Shown piece by piece: positions 26,634 through 35,218 of a DNA stretch of 64,000 nucleotides (its first letter is position 1; each line of letters opens with the position of its first letter). The notes under the pieces were generated by a model, which ran no database searches, was not told the origin of the DNA, and saw only the letters and a program-made list of their open reading frames with translations. Source of the stretch: Acutalibacter sp. 1XD8-36 (lineage in GTDB: Bacteria; Bacillota; Clostridia; Oscillospirales; Acutalibacteraceae); assembly GCF_009917525.1 (NCBI RefSeq), contig NZ_QZDU01000001.1:496001-560000 (forward strand), given 5' to 3'. A program made the translations under genes and the position numbers.

Positions 26634-26662
26634 ATTATAGCACAATAGCCACAGCGTGTCAA
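26634..26662 (-). promoter_or_regulatory. consensus sigma-A promoter for the pyridoxamine kinase operon
   Basis: Minus strand: perfect -35 TTGACA, 17-bp spacer, perfect -10 TATAAT, about 40 bp before the ATG. Confidence 0.85.
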
Positions 26663-26671
26663 CTTCCGGGC

Positions 26672-26700
26672 TTTACATCCTGTCCGGGCCGCGCTATAAT
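26672..26700 (+). promoter_or_regulatory. promoter for the M29 aminopeptidase gene
   Basis: -35 TTTACA, 17-bp spacer, -10 TATAAT, 32 bp before the ATG. Back-to-back with the kinase promoter. Confidence 0.8.
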
Positions 26701-26732
26701 ATATCTACACAAATCCAAAGGAGGATTTTTTA

Positions 26733-27920
26733 ATGGACCTGGAAAAGATGAAGCGCAAGTACGCGTATACCCTGGCAAGAGTCGGGCTGAACGTGCAGAA
26801 GGGCCAGACCGTGCTGGTGGAGGCCGCGGTGGAGGGCTGGGAGTTTACCTCTATCTTCGCCGAGGAGTGCTATAAGCTGGGGGCGGGCAATGTTGTCGTC
26901 CACTACCTGGACCTGCCCAACATGAAGGTCGCCGCAAAGTACCGCCCCGACAGTGATATGCGCCGGGTGGAGGACTGGGAGTACGCCATGCACCAGGGAT
27001 ATCTGGACGGCGGCGCCTGCTACGTTCGGCTGGAGGGGGTAAACCCCAAGCTCATGGAGGATGTGAGCGAAACGAACTCCAACGCTATATTCTCCCATGT
27101 GGACACAGTCAGGAATATCATGCGCAAAGCCAGCCGGGAGAAGCACTGCCAGTGGCTGATAGCCATGATTCCCACCGTCCAGTGGGCCGAGTATATACTG
27201 GACAAGACCGGGGATGAGGCGCTGAATGAGCTCTGGGAGATACTGCTGAAGCTCTGCTATATTGACGAAGATAACGACGTTGTGAAGACCTGGGAGGAGA
27301 AGGGCCGCAGGAACGCAGAAAGGGGCCGGGCCGTGGACGCCCTGAAGCTCACGAAGCTCCACTATACCGCCTCCAACGGCACGGACCTGACTGTGGGGCT
27401 CACCCCCTGGTCCAAGTTCGGCTATGACGGCAGCCAGCCGCAGGTGGTCTTCAACGCCAACATCCCCTCTGAGGAGATATTCACCACCCCCGATAAGTTC
27501 GGGACAAACGGCGTTGTCTATGCCTCACGCCCGCTGCTGCTGGGCGGCAAGAGCATAGAAAACTTTGGCTTTCGTTTTGAAAACGGCAAGGTTGTAGAAG
27601 TCCTGGCCGGCGAGGGCAAGGAAATGCTCGAGGCCCTTATTAACACCGACGAGAACGCCGGGTATCTGGGAGAAGCCGCCCTTGTGGAGTACCACTCCCC
27701 TATCAGCATGAGCGGACTGGTGTACTACACCACGCTTATAGACGAGAACGCCAGCTGCCATCTGGCTTTAGGCCGGGGGCTTGGAGGCCAGCGGGAGGAG
27801 TTCAACGACTCCACAATACACGTTGACTTTATGATAGGCACCCCTGACATGCGCATTGTCGGCACTACTGAGGACGGCCGGGAGGTAGATATCTTCCGGG
27901 ACGGGGATTTTGCTATTTAA
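26733..27920 (+). CDS. M29-family aminopeptidase (AmpS/PepS type)
   Basis: 395 residues with strong AAAGGAGGA before ATG. Family signatures: ARVGLNVQKGQTVLVEA near residue 15, GTDLTVGLTPWSKF, the metal-ligand region FNANIPSEEIFTTPDKFGTNGVV (two Glu), then EALVEYHSPIS-type and the C-terminal HLALGRGLGG and HVDFMIGTPDMRIVGT blocks with Tyr/His/Asp ligands. Cytosolic co-catalytic metal aminopeptidase with broad specificity. Monocistronic with terminator. Confidence 0.92.
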   Translation: MDLEKMKRKYAYTLARVGLNVQKGQTVLVEAAVEGWEFTSIFAEECYKLGAGNVVVHYLDLPNMKVAAKYRPDSDMRRVEDWEYAMHQGYLDGGACYVRLEGVNPKLMEDVSETNSNAIFSHVDTVRNIMRKASREKHCQWLIAMIPTVQWAEYILDKTGDEALNELWEILLKLCYIDEDNDVVKTWEEKGRRNAERGRAVDALKLTKLHYTASNGTDLTVGLTPWSKFGYDGSQPQVVFNANIPSEEIFTTPDKFGTNGVVYASRPLLLGGKSIENFGFRFENGKVVEVLAGEGKEMLEALINTDENAGYLGEAALVEYHSPISMSGLVYYTTLIDENASCHLALGRGLGGQREEFNDSTIHVDFMIGTPDMRIVGTTEDGREVDIFRDGDFAI

Positions 27921-27941
27921 CTTTAAGTAGAAAAACTTAAG

Positions 27942-27969
27942 GCAGGCCTGGGGCATATCCCGGGCCTGC
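27942..27969 (+). terminator. Rho-independent terminator after the aminopeptidase gene
   Basis: Arms GCAGGCCTGGG / CCCGGGCCTGC followed by CTTTTCT. The convergent gene ends six bases later. Confidence 0.75.
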
Positions 27970-27975
27970 TCTTTT

Positions 27976-30588
27976 CTATCTGTTTATCATATCCTCCATG
28001 GCATCCAGAAGCTGGCCCAGGTCGTCCATGTCCCACTGGCCGTGGGGACCGGCAGTGGATTGCAGAAGCTCCTGGCGCATATCCCACATAAGGGTGTCCG
28101 CCTCGCTGCCGTCCCGTACCACCTTTGTATACTGCCGCACACTGCCAAGGCCAGTAAGGCTCTGCTCCAGCTTGCCGTACACCGCCCTATATGCGTCCTG
28201 CAGCCGGTTTACCCAGCGTTTCCCTGCCGAGAGCTGCTTCACCGCGTCCCTTGCCGCCTCCTTGGTGGAGATATCCATGGCGTCCAGGCGCAGTGCCCTG
28301 GCAGATACCCTCAGCCCGGCTAAGCCGCTGCCGGAGCTCTCCTTCTCTGCGGCAGACTTTCTGCCCTCTATGGCCTTTACCCTGCCGCCGCGGATTATTA
28401 TGGGGGCCGTCTGTCCCCGCCCGAGTCCGCTGTCCCTGCCAATGCCGGGACTGGCGGCGCCGCCCTTTGCTGTAAGAATTCCGTCGGGCTCACCGGGGAA
28501 ATTGGGCTGGTCGATATAGAGGGCCGTGCCGTCGCCCAGGGATATTCCCGCACAGCCCGAGCCGCTCTCAAAGAGGTTCTCTGTGCCGCGCTTGAGCATC
28601 AGGGTAACCCTGTTGCCCCTTCCAAGGCTGCACGCCCGGCCTGAGGGCACCATGCACATAACGCCGTCTAAGGTTAGCTCCACTGCGCCGATACCGTCTG
28701 CAAAGGCCAGCCGCCCGCTGAAGGGCCTGTCGCCAGCGTCGGTGCCCATGCCGCCGGACAGACCGTCCACCTTTCCGGTAAGCACCCGGAGCGTCCGGCT
28801 GTCCTCCTCGTAGCGCCAGTCTATGTCCTCCTCCCCTCCAGTTACAGTAAATGGGTTAGGGAACATTGACACCGGGACGAACTTTCTCTGCATTCTGCTC
28901 CACTGAAGATATACGTATCTGGTCCTAAGCTCCCCGGCCCGGTCCCGGCCCTCCAGGGCTATCAGGTGGGCCGGGTAGCCCTGTGAGGGGTCTCCCTTCA
29001 TCAGCCAGAGCCTTGCAATGTCCGGCTGTGTGCTCCTCATAAGGGCCACCTGGGCGTGCCGCCCGTCTATCACTATGGACTCAACTGCGTTCCACTGGGG
29101 GAACATTTCCTTCCACTGAAGGTCGTATGGCTCAAGCTCCTCCCCTCCGGCGCCAAACACCCGGCTCTCTTTTGGGGCGTTCAGTATTACCGCGCCGTCT
29201 ACCACCAGCCGCACCGTCAGCTCCGCGGTCTGCCGCTCCAGCATGAACGCCCCCTCCTTCAGGTGCAGCACATTGTCCGGCCCGCCCTTTATGTCCCCTA
29301 TGCGGGTCAGCCCGCTGCCCGACAGGGTTAGCACTGCTTTCTCTTTAAAGCTAAGCTGGTGTACCTCCGTCCCGCCCTGGGTACGCAGCTGGGCCTGGGC
29401 GCTGTCAACCGTCACTTTGGTGGTGCTCACACTGTGCAGTTGGGTCTCACCCCTGCCGGTAAGCTCCATCTCAGGGGCCTGCCGCTCCTGCCCGCGCAGG
29501 ACTACGGTTTCCTCTCCCCTAATGGTTATGGTATTTGATGTGCTGTCATGGGTCACGCTCGACGGGTCGCGGCTCTCGGCTGTGACAGTGCCCATGTCCC
29601 GGGGCTCCGGGGATGGCTGGGGCGCTGTCTTGCCGTCCGCTTCCGGGTTCTGGCCTATGCCCTCCCCCAGCCCGGGGAGCAACATATCGTCCAGGCCCTC
29701 CAGCGCCGCCAGCAGCTTTAACAGCAGCTCCAGCTCCCCGCCGCTACCGTTTGAGAGCAAGTCCATAAGGTCAGGCATAGCGCCCAGAAACATACCTGAG
29801 AAAAGTGACCTCATGCCGGGCGCAAGGCCGTCTATGAACTGCCTCTGGAAATCCTCAAGGCTGTCAAAAAGCCCATCAGTAAGGTCAGACACCGCCTCAT
29901 CCGGGGTCTGACCCCCCTCTATAGCCTTTAATAGACGCAGAAGGCCCTCCGCCGCCTGTGCAGCGTCCAGCTTGTCAGTGCCGCCGTTTGCTATAACTGA
30001 GCCCAGATAGACCGCCGCCAGATACCCCGCCGCCGGGTCATCCAGGGTGAGCTTGCTGAGGGCAGCCATTATCTCGCTGCCGCTGGCGGTTGGGTCCAAG
30101 CCCAGGGCCTCCAGAAGCTCCCCGGGGTCCGGGGCGTCTGCCAGGCCCCACAGGAGCCAGGCGGGAAGCTGAGAGAGGACATTCCGGCCCCTCTCTGCAG
30201 TAAAGAGGTTTGCCCCCATAGTGCCGCTGCCCAATATGCGCATGAGCTCCTGGCGCAGCTTTGAAAGCTCCTCCTGTAAGGCTTTATTCTCCGGCTGGGA
30301 CTCAGCCTCCTTAGCCAGCTCCTCCATCCGGTCCAGGCTGTCCTTCACCTCTGCAAGGGTGGCCTCGTTGGTCTGCAGCACTTGGCGGGCCTTCTGCGCC
30401 CTCGACTCCGTCTGGTTTATGCGGCCCATCAGCTGTTTCAAGTCCAGGGACACGGCGGCGCTTGGTGCGGCCTGCTTTGACGAAACAGTGCCGGGCGCAG
30501 CGCCGTCCTGTTTCTCCGCCTTCGCCGGCTGCTGGTACTTTAACGCCGCCCTTATCTGATTCCTGCGGACGCTTCTGATTTCCTCCAT
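27976..30588 (-). CDS. uncharacterised 870-residue protein with coiled coil and beta-repeat region
   Basis: Not recognised as a named family. It starts MEEIRSVRRNQIRAALKYQQ, with no signal peptide and no membrane segment. Residues about 45-120 are a heptad-like coiled coil. About 130-310 is an alpha-helical, Leu- and Asp-rich region with repeated GLxxLL patterns. About 330-460 is a polar beta-strand-rich stretch (TITIRGEETVVLRGQ, ELTGRGETQLHSVS, VLTLSGSGLTRIGDI). Around 460-620 is a mixed domain with WKEMFPQWNAVESIVID. About 640-760 has Gly-rich repeats (GISLGDGTALYIDQPN, GILTAKGGAASPGIGRDSG, PIIIRGGRVKAIEG) reminiscent of clostridial surface proteins. The C-terminus is helical. Monocistronic. 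Function unknown. Confidence 0.75.
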   Translation of the reverse strand: MEEIRSVRRNQIRAALKYQQPAKAEKQDGAAPGTVSSKQAAPSAAVSLDLKQLMGRINQTESRAQKARQVLQTNEATLAEVKDSLDRMEELAKEAESQPENKALQEELSKLRQELMRILGSGTMGANLFTAERGRNVLSQLPAWLLWGLADAPDPGELLEALGLDPTASGSEIMAALSKLTLDDPAAGYLAAVYLGSVIANGGTDKLDAAQAAEGLLRLLKAIEGGQTPDEAVSDLTDGLFDSLEDFQRQFIDGLAPGMRSLFSGMFLGAMPDLMDLLSNGSGGELELLLKLLAALEGLDDMLLPGLGEGIGQNPEADGKTAPQPSPEPRDMGTVTAESRDPSSVTHDSTSNTITIRGEETVVLRGQERQAPEMELTGRGETQLHSVSTTKVTVDSAQAQLRTQGGTEVHQLSFKEKAVLTLSGSGLTRIGDIKGGPDNVLHLKEGAFMLERQTAELTVRLVVDGAVILNAPKESRVFGAGGEELEPYDLQWKEMFPQWNAVESIVIDGRHAQVALMRSTQPDIARLWLMKGDPSQGYPAHLIALEGRDRAGELRTRYVYLQWSRMQRKFVPVSMFPNPFTVTGGEEDIDWRYEEDSRTLRVLTGKVDGLSGGMGTDAGDRPFSGRLAFADGIGAVELTLDGVMCMVPSGRACSLGRGNRVTLMLKRGTENLFESGSGCAGISLGDGTALYIDQPNFPGEPDGILTAKGGAASPGIGRDSGLGRGQTAPIIIRGGRVKAIEGRKSAAEKESSGSGLAGLRVSARALRLDAMDISTKEAARDAVKQLSAGKRWVNRLQDAYRAVYGKLEQSLTGLGSVRQYTKVVRDGSEADTLMWDMRQELLQSTAGPHGQWDMDDLGQLLDAMEDMINR

Positions 30589-30635
30589 TGTCCGAGCCCC
30601 CTTTTCTCCTTATAAGTTTATTATCGTCTCCACGG

Positions 30636-30671
30636 AGAAAAAAATAAGGGGGCCGGAAGGTCCCGGTCCCC
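30636..30671 (-). terminator. terminator after metK
   Basis: Minus-strand hairpin GGGGACCGG / CCGGCCCCC followed by TTATTTTTTT. Confidence 0.85.
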
Positions 30672-30685
30672 TATGCTCATAAATT

Positions 30686-31870
30686 TTACGCGTTCTCAAC
30701 AGCCTCGCGCAATGCTTCGGTACGGTTTGTCTGCTCCCAGGTAACGCCCAGGTCCTCACGGCCCATATGCCCATAGGCGGCAAGCTTCCGGTAGATGGGT
30801 CGGCGCAGGTCCAGCTCCTTGATGATGGCGGTGGGCCTCAGGTCAAATACCTTCTGCACGGCCTCTGCCAGCGCCTCGTCAGAGACAGTGCCGGTGCCGA
30901 AGGTGTCCACCATTATAGACACAGGGCGGGCAACGCCGATAGCGTAGGCCAGCTCGACCTCAGCTTTTCTTGCAAGGCCAGCGGCTACTATGTTCTTTGC
31001 AACCCAGCGGGCGGCGTAAGCTGCCGAGCGGTCCACCTTGGTGGGGTCCTTGCCGGAGAAGCAGCCGCCGCCGTGACGCCCGCAGCCGCCGTAGGTGTCA
31101 ACGATTATCTTGCGCCCGGTAAGGCCGCTGTCCCCGACGGGGCCGCCTATAACAAAGCGCCCGGTGGGATTTATATATATCTTTGTGTCCTTGTCGACCA
31201 GCTCAGAGGGGATGATGGGCTTGATAACGTACTTTATAACGTCCCTCTTCAGCTTCTCCAGCTTCACGTCCGGGTCATGCTGGGTGGAGACTACAATGGC
31301 CTCAATGCGCTTAACAGAGTCATCCTCGCCATACTCCACGGTCACCTGGGTCTTGCCGTCGGGACGCAGGTATTTGAGCGTGCCGTCCTTGCGCACCGCC
31401 GTCAGCTGCTTTGCCAGCTTATGGGAGAAGGAGATGGGGGCGGGCATATACTCCGGGGTCTCGTTGCAGGCATAGCCGAACATCATGCCCTGGTCCCCGG
31501 CGCCGATAAGGCTGTTCTCGTCGGTCTCGCCGTTTTTAGCCTCCTGGGACTCGTTTACGCCCATGGCGATGTCTGCTGACTGGGCATCTATTGAGGTGAG
31601 CACGCCGCAGGTATTGCCGTCGAAGCCGCACTCGGGGTTGTCATATCCTATCTCCTTAACTACGTCCCGGACGATATTCGCGATATCAACGTAACAGCTG
31701 GTGGATATCTCCCCCATAACATGGATAACACCGGTGGTGGCGGTGGTCTCACAGGCCACATGGGCGTTGGGGTCCTGGCCGATTATAGCGTCTAAAACAG
31801 CGTCGGAAATCTGGTCGCACACCTTGTCGGGATGGCCCTCGGTCACGGATTCTGAAGTAAACAGTTTCAT
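30686..31870 (-). CDS. metK: S-adenosylmethionine synthetase
   Basis: 394 residues from the ATG that begins [20 protein letters not shown]. The frame upstream runs through the riboswitch and is not coding. The enzyme makes SAM from methionine and ATP. Family blocks: [49 protein letters not shown] and [22 protein letters not shown] (as successive motifs). Controlled by the SAM-I riboswitch in its leader, so product feedback on its own synthesis is expected. Monocistronic. Confidence 0.98.
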   Translation of the reverse strand: MKLFTSESVTEGHPDKVCDQISDAVLDAIIGQDPNAHVACETTATTGVIHVMGEISTSCYVDIANIVRDVVKEIGYDNPECGFDGNTCGVLTSIDAQSADIAMGVNESQEAKNGETDENSLIGAGDQGMMFGYACNETPEYMPAPISFSHKLAKQLTAVRKDGTLKYLRPDGKTQVTVEYGEDDSVKRIEAIVVSTQHDPDVKLEKLKRDVIKYVIKPIIPSELVDKDTKIYINPTGRFVIGGPVGDSGLTGRKIIVDTYGGCGRHGGGCFSGKDPTKVDRSAAYAARWVAKNIVAAGLARKAEVELAYAIGVARPVSIMVDTFGTGTVSDEALAEAVQKVFDLRPTAIIKELDLRRPIYRKLAAYGHMGREDLGVTWEQTNRTEALREAVENA

Positions 31871-31925
31871 TTGGTATTTCCCCTTTCGGTAATTGTATCG
31901 GCAGGATAAACCCTTCTTGGCAAAT

Positions 31926-31954
31926 AAAATAGGACTCTCGAAAAACGAGGGTCC
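31926..31954 (-). terminator. expression-platform terminator of the SAM-I riboswitch
   Basis: Minus-strand hairpin GGACCCTCG / CGAGAGTCC followed by TATTTTATTT, about 55 bp before the metK ATG. Formed when SAM is bound. Confidence 0.85.
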
Positions 31955-31962
31955 ATACCACG

Positions 31963-32082
31963 CCTCATCTTTCGGTAGAGTTATCACCGGATAACTCCCT
32001 TCCGCAGGAATTAGCACCTTGCAGTTTCCACTACAGGTTGCCGGGCATCACAGGGCCTGTCCCTCCGCCGCTCTTGATAAGG
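31963..32082 (-). promoter_or_regulatory. SAM-I riboswitch (S-box)
   Basis: The minus-strand leader begins with the hallmark CTTATCAAGAGCGGCGGAGG, followed by GACAGGCCCTGTGATGCCCG and GCAACC, GGTGCTAATTCCTGC, then a P4 hairpin and GAAAGATGAGG closing P1. About 120 nt. Followed by an intrinsic terminator and metK. Confidence 0.97.
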
Positions 32083-32105
32083 ATTTATTCTGTTTTCTGC
32101 GATAT

Positions 32106-32134
32106 ACTATATCACGAGTTTCCCTATTTGTCAA
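32106..32134 (-). promoter_or_regulatory. promoter for the S-box metK transcript
   Basis: Minus strand: perfect -35 TTGACA, 17-bp spacer, -10 TATAGT, about 25 bp upstream of the aptamer. The -35 touches the end of the neighbouring broken flavodoxin gene. Confidence 0.8.
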
Positions 32135-32794
32135 TACTCTTTCCCGCATTTGCCGCCGCAGGCTACAAAAAACTTTTCCATATACTCTTTGAGCCTGTCC
32201 TCTGCCGCCTGCCAGTCATAGCTCTGCACCGGGAAAATGCCGCCATCCTCTGTCACCTCTGCTACAGGCAGGGATATGCCTGTGCCCCACTCCTCGTCAT
32301 AGACCACAGTTTTAAACTGGATAGTGTCCAGCGCGTTTGCAATAGTATCGTTCACCATCGCCTTATAGCTTTTCAGCGCCCAGTCCGAGGCGCCGCCATG
32401 GGATATAATAGCCGCCGGCTTGCCGTACACCTCAGAGCGGTATCCGTTGTCCTTCCACCAGTGCAGGAAGGTTATCTCCTCCAACTTCTCCAGGAGCATA
32501 CAGAGCCTTGCTGGAATTGGCGCATAGTGCGGCGAAACAAAAACCGCTCCGTGCCGCGCTTATTAACTTCTCATAAAGTCCGTTAAAGGCCTCGTCATGG
32601 GCACAGCGCCTTGTAGAATAACAGCGCCCACAGCCTATACACGGCGACATACCATAATACAGCCGCAGGTCAATTATATCGCAGTTGACTCCCCGGCTGC
32701 TTAATATATCATCGACTCTGCCGCATATCTCCATCGAGACACTGCTCCCCCCGCTGTGAAGGATATTTGACGCGGATATGCAGATAACTTTCAT
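32131..32794 (-). pseudogene. flavodoxin-like NAD(P)H-dependent FMN reductase, frameshifted
   Basis: The N-terminal part starts at ATG 32794 (overlapping the rarA stop by four bases). It reads MKVICISASNILHSGG, SVSMEICGRVDD and CIGCGRCYSTRRC, in the style of iron-sulfur or cysteine-rich flavodoxin-family reductases. Near 32550 the frame changes. Before it the protein reads KLISAAR, and after it the expected continuation GAVFVSPHYAPIPARLCMLLEKLEEITF appears in the next frame (read in pieces) and runs to 32131. The shift equals one extra base or two missing bases. The two halves make one normal-length protein, so this is either a recent pseudogene or a sequencing error. Confidence 0.8.
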
Positions 32795-34137
32795 TTCTTC
32801 TCCCCATCCTCCTGCTCCCTGTGCCTGCGCTTCCACTCCTCTATCTGCCTAAGCCTCTCCCCGAATCTGGCCTCGCTCCCCTGGTTCGTGGGCTCGTAGT
32901 ACCTGCGGTCCTTTAAGGAGTCCGGCAAACACTGCATGGTGGTGAGCTTTTCCGCGTAGTCGTGGGCGTACTGGTAGCCCTTGCCGTAGTCCAGGTCCTT
33001 CATCAGGCGTGTGGGAGCGTTGCGGATAATGAGCGGCACCGGCTCCGCCAGCATTTTCTGGGCGTCGGCGGCGGCGGACATATATGCGGCTTCCGCGGCG
33101 TTGGATTTTGGTGCCAGGGACATATATATCACCGCATGGGTCAGATTCACATTGCACTCCGGCAGGCCGATAAAATGGCTGGCCTGGTACGCCGCCACAG
33201 CTATCTCCAAAGCGCGGCTGTCCGCAAGGCCGATATCCTCGCTGGCAAAGCGTATCAGCCGCCGGGCCACGTACAGCGGATCCTCTCCTGCCTCCAGCAT
33301 CCGGGCCAGCCAGTACACCGCCGCCTGTGGGTCGCTGTTGCGCATAGACTTGTGTAGGGCCGAGATAAGGTTATAGTGCTCCTCACCGTTTTTATCGTAT
33401 AATAAGGATTTTTTGTTTACGCACTGCTCCAGTATCTCCTGGGTTACGGTTATCCTGTCCTCCTGCCGCTGGGCGTTGAGCACCACCATCTCCAGCGTGC
33501 CCAGGGCAGTGCGGGCGTCGCCGTTGGCAAATCCTGCTATCATCCCCAGCATATCCTCGCTTATCTGCACATTCTGCCCGCCGAAGCCCCTGGGGTCTGT
33601 GAGGGTGCGGCTCAGAAGTGAGACCAGGTCCCCGGTGCTGAGCGACTGGAGCACAAACACCTTGCACCTGGACAGCAGAGCGGAGTTCACCTCAAACGAG
33701 GGATTTTCCGTAGTGGCCCCTATGAGCACGATACTCCCCTTCTCAACAAAGGGCAGGAAAGCGTCCTGCTGGGCCTTATTGAATCGGTGTATCTCGTCCA
33801 CAAAAAGTATGGTGCGCTCTCCCAGCATCCTGGTGCGGTCGGCCTCGTTCATGACCTCTTTTATCTCTTTAATGCCGCTGGTGACGGCGCTGAAATTGAT
33901 AAAATTTGACTGGGTGCGCCGGGCGATTATCCGGGCAAGGGTGGTCTTGCCAACCCCCGGCGGGCCCCAGAATACCATGGAGGGCACCCGGTCCCGGTCG
34001 ATAAGCAGGCGCAGTACCTTGCCCTCCCCCAGTAAATGCCGCTGTCCCGCGAACTCATCCAAGTCCCTGGGGCGCATACGGGTTGCAAGGGGTGTATCCG
34101 CCGGATTTCCTTCAAAAAACGTTGTCTGCCGGTCCAT
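32791..34137 (-). CDS. rarA: replication-associated recombination protein A (RarA/MgsA)
   Basis: 448 residues, AAA+ clamp-loader-like ATPase acting at stalled forks. ATRMRPRDLDEFAGQRHLLG near the start, Walker A FWGPPGVGKTTLARII (about 54-69), Walker B ILFVDEIHRFNKAQQDAFLP, sensor GATTENPSFEVNSALLSRC and the C-terminal MgsA tetramerisation block DAQKMLAEPVPLIIRNAPTR. GGAAGGAGG precedes the ATG. 21 bp after the AraC gene, so probably cotranscribed. Confidence 0.96.
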   Translation of the reverse strand: MDRQTTFFEGNPADTPLATRMRPRDLDEFAGQRHLLGEGKVLRLLIDRDRVPSMVFWGPPGVGKTTLARIIARRTQSNFINFSAVTSGIKEIKEVMNEADRTRMLGERTILFVDEIHRFNKAQQDAFLPFVEKGSIVLIGATTENPSFEVNSALLSRCKVFVLQSLSTGDLVSLLSRTLTDPRGFGGQNVQISEDMLGMIAGFANGDARTALGTLEMVVLNAQRQEDRITVTQEILEQCVNKKSLLYDKNGEEHYNLISALHKSMRNSDPQAAVYWLARMLEAGEDPLYVARRLIRFASEDIGLADSRALEIAVAAYQASHFIGLPECNVNLTHAVIYMSLAPKSNAAEAAYMSAAADAQKMLAEPVPLIIRNAPTRLMKDLDYGKGYQYAHDYAEKLTTMQCLPDSLKDRRYYEPTNQGSEARFGERLRQIEEWKRRHREQEDGEKK

Positions 34138-34158
34138 GGGCCGCCTCCTTCCGATGTT

Positions 34159-35061
34159 TTATGTGTCTGTGCGGTCTATATCCCCTGCCTCCCTGCGGTA
34201 CTGGCTGGGGGAACGGCCCGTGTGGGCCCGGAATACTTTTGCATAATATGACGGGTCTGTAAAGCCCGAAGCCTCCGCAGCCTCGGCAACCGAGGAGCCC
34301 GCCTTCAGGCTTGCAAGGCTCTTGCCCACCCTATAGTCTGAGAGATAGTCAAAGAGCGGCGTGCCCATCTGGCGCTTGAAAAACCGGCAGCACTCGCTTT
34401 TGCACAGCCCTACATGGGCGGCTATATCATCAAGAGTTATCCTGTCCGCATAATGCTCGTGGAGAAATGTAAGTATTTCCCGAAGCCGCCGGAGCTTTTC
34501 CGGGTCCTCATTCTGCCCCTTCTGTGACCGGCTGGGACAATGTGCAAATAGCTCTGCCCATACCTGCATAAAGCAGGACTGTACGAGCATTTCATATCCG
34601 TTTTCCCTGCCGCCGCAGAGCTCGTATATCTTATGCAGATACTCAAGTATGCCGGCCTGCCAGGGCACATCCGGCGACAGCAGTAGCGATGGCAGCCCCT
34701 GGCTCTCAAGGAGCGGCGACACATATTTTGAGCCTATTACACTGCCCTCGAAGCCGGAGAGCAGCCGGGGATGTACCGTTATAGATATGTAGTCACAGTC
34801 CCGAGCCTCCTGGAGGGCGCTGCCTGAGTGGAGGGCCCCGGAGTTGCAGAAAAGCCCCTGCCCTGCCGAAAGCTGGTAGCGGCTGTCGTTGACACGGTAC
34901 TCCATGCTACCCGAGGCGGCAAGGGTAAACTCAACCTCGTCATGCCAGTGCCAGGGAAATGAGCCGGTAGGGTACGCCGAAATCGGCTTGCGCCCTACGT
35001 ATACAGGGAAGCCGTAGGTGCCGTGCAGCTTCAGTTCCCGTTTCTGGCTGGTAAGTTCCAT
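34159..35061 (-). CDS. AraC-family transcriptional regulator
   Basis: 300 residues from ATG 35061, with GGGGAGGG upstream. Cupin sensor block SFPWHWHDEVEFTLAASGSMEY (two parts) and AGQGLFCNSGALHSG, then C-terminal tandem HTH DDIAAHVGLCKSECCRFFKRQMG and ASGFTDPSYYAKVFRAHTGRSP. It is divergent from the Fic-like gene, with a 15-bp perfect inverted repeat between the two promoters. It therefore probably regulates itself and that gene. rarA follows downstream. Confidence 0.9.
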   Translation of the reverse strand: MELTSQKRELKLHGTYGFPVYVGRKPISAYPTGSFPWHWHDEVEFTLAASGSMEYRVNDSRYQLSAGQGLFCNSGALHSGSALQEARDCDYISITVHPRLLSGFEGSVIGSKYVSPLLESQGLPSLLLSPDVPWQAGILEYLHKIYELCGGRENGYEMLVQSCFMQVWAELFAHCPSRSQKGQNEDPEKLRRLREILTFLHEHYADRITLDDIAAHVGLCKSECCRFFKRQMGTPLFDYLSDYRVGKSLASLKAGSSVAEAAEASGFTDPSYYAKVFRAHTGRSPSQYRREAGDIDRTDT

Positions 35062-35080
35062 AGGCCATCCCTCCCCTTGT

Positions 35081-35109
35081 ATTATACCCCAGGGCATAAA
35101 GAAAAGCAA
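35081..35109 (-). promoter_or_regulatory. promoter for the AraC regulator
   Basis: Minus strand: -35 TTGCTT, 17-bp spacer, -10 TATAAT. Its -35 lies seven bases from the inverted repeat. Confidence 0.75.
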
Positions 35110-35115
35110 GCCCGG

Positions 35116-35153
35116 AATATCTGCATATTTACCACAAGAAATATGCAGATATT
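35116..35153. promoter_or_regulatory. 15-bp perfect inverted repeat between two divergent promoters
   Basis: AATATCTGCATATTT, an 8-nt spacer, then AAATATGCAGATATT. It lies symmetrically between the -35 boxes of the two divergent promoters (both TTGCTT), so a bound dimer would affect both. Best explained as an operator for the adjacent AraC regulator. Confidence 0.7.
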
Positions 35154-35165
35154 TTCCGAAAAGCC

Positions 35166-35194
35166 TTGCTTTTGCAGGTTTATTTTGTTATGAT
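35166..35194 (+). promoter_or_regulatory. promoter for the Fic-like gene
   Basis: -35 TTGCTT, 17-bp spacer, -10 TATGAT, 25 bp before the ATG, which has AAAGGAGA upstream. Confidence 0.75.
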
Positions 35195-35218
35195 ATTTCC
35201 ACAAAAGGAGATGGGACT

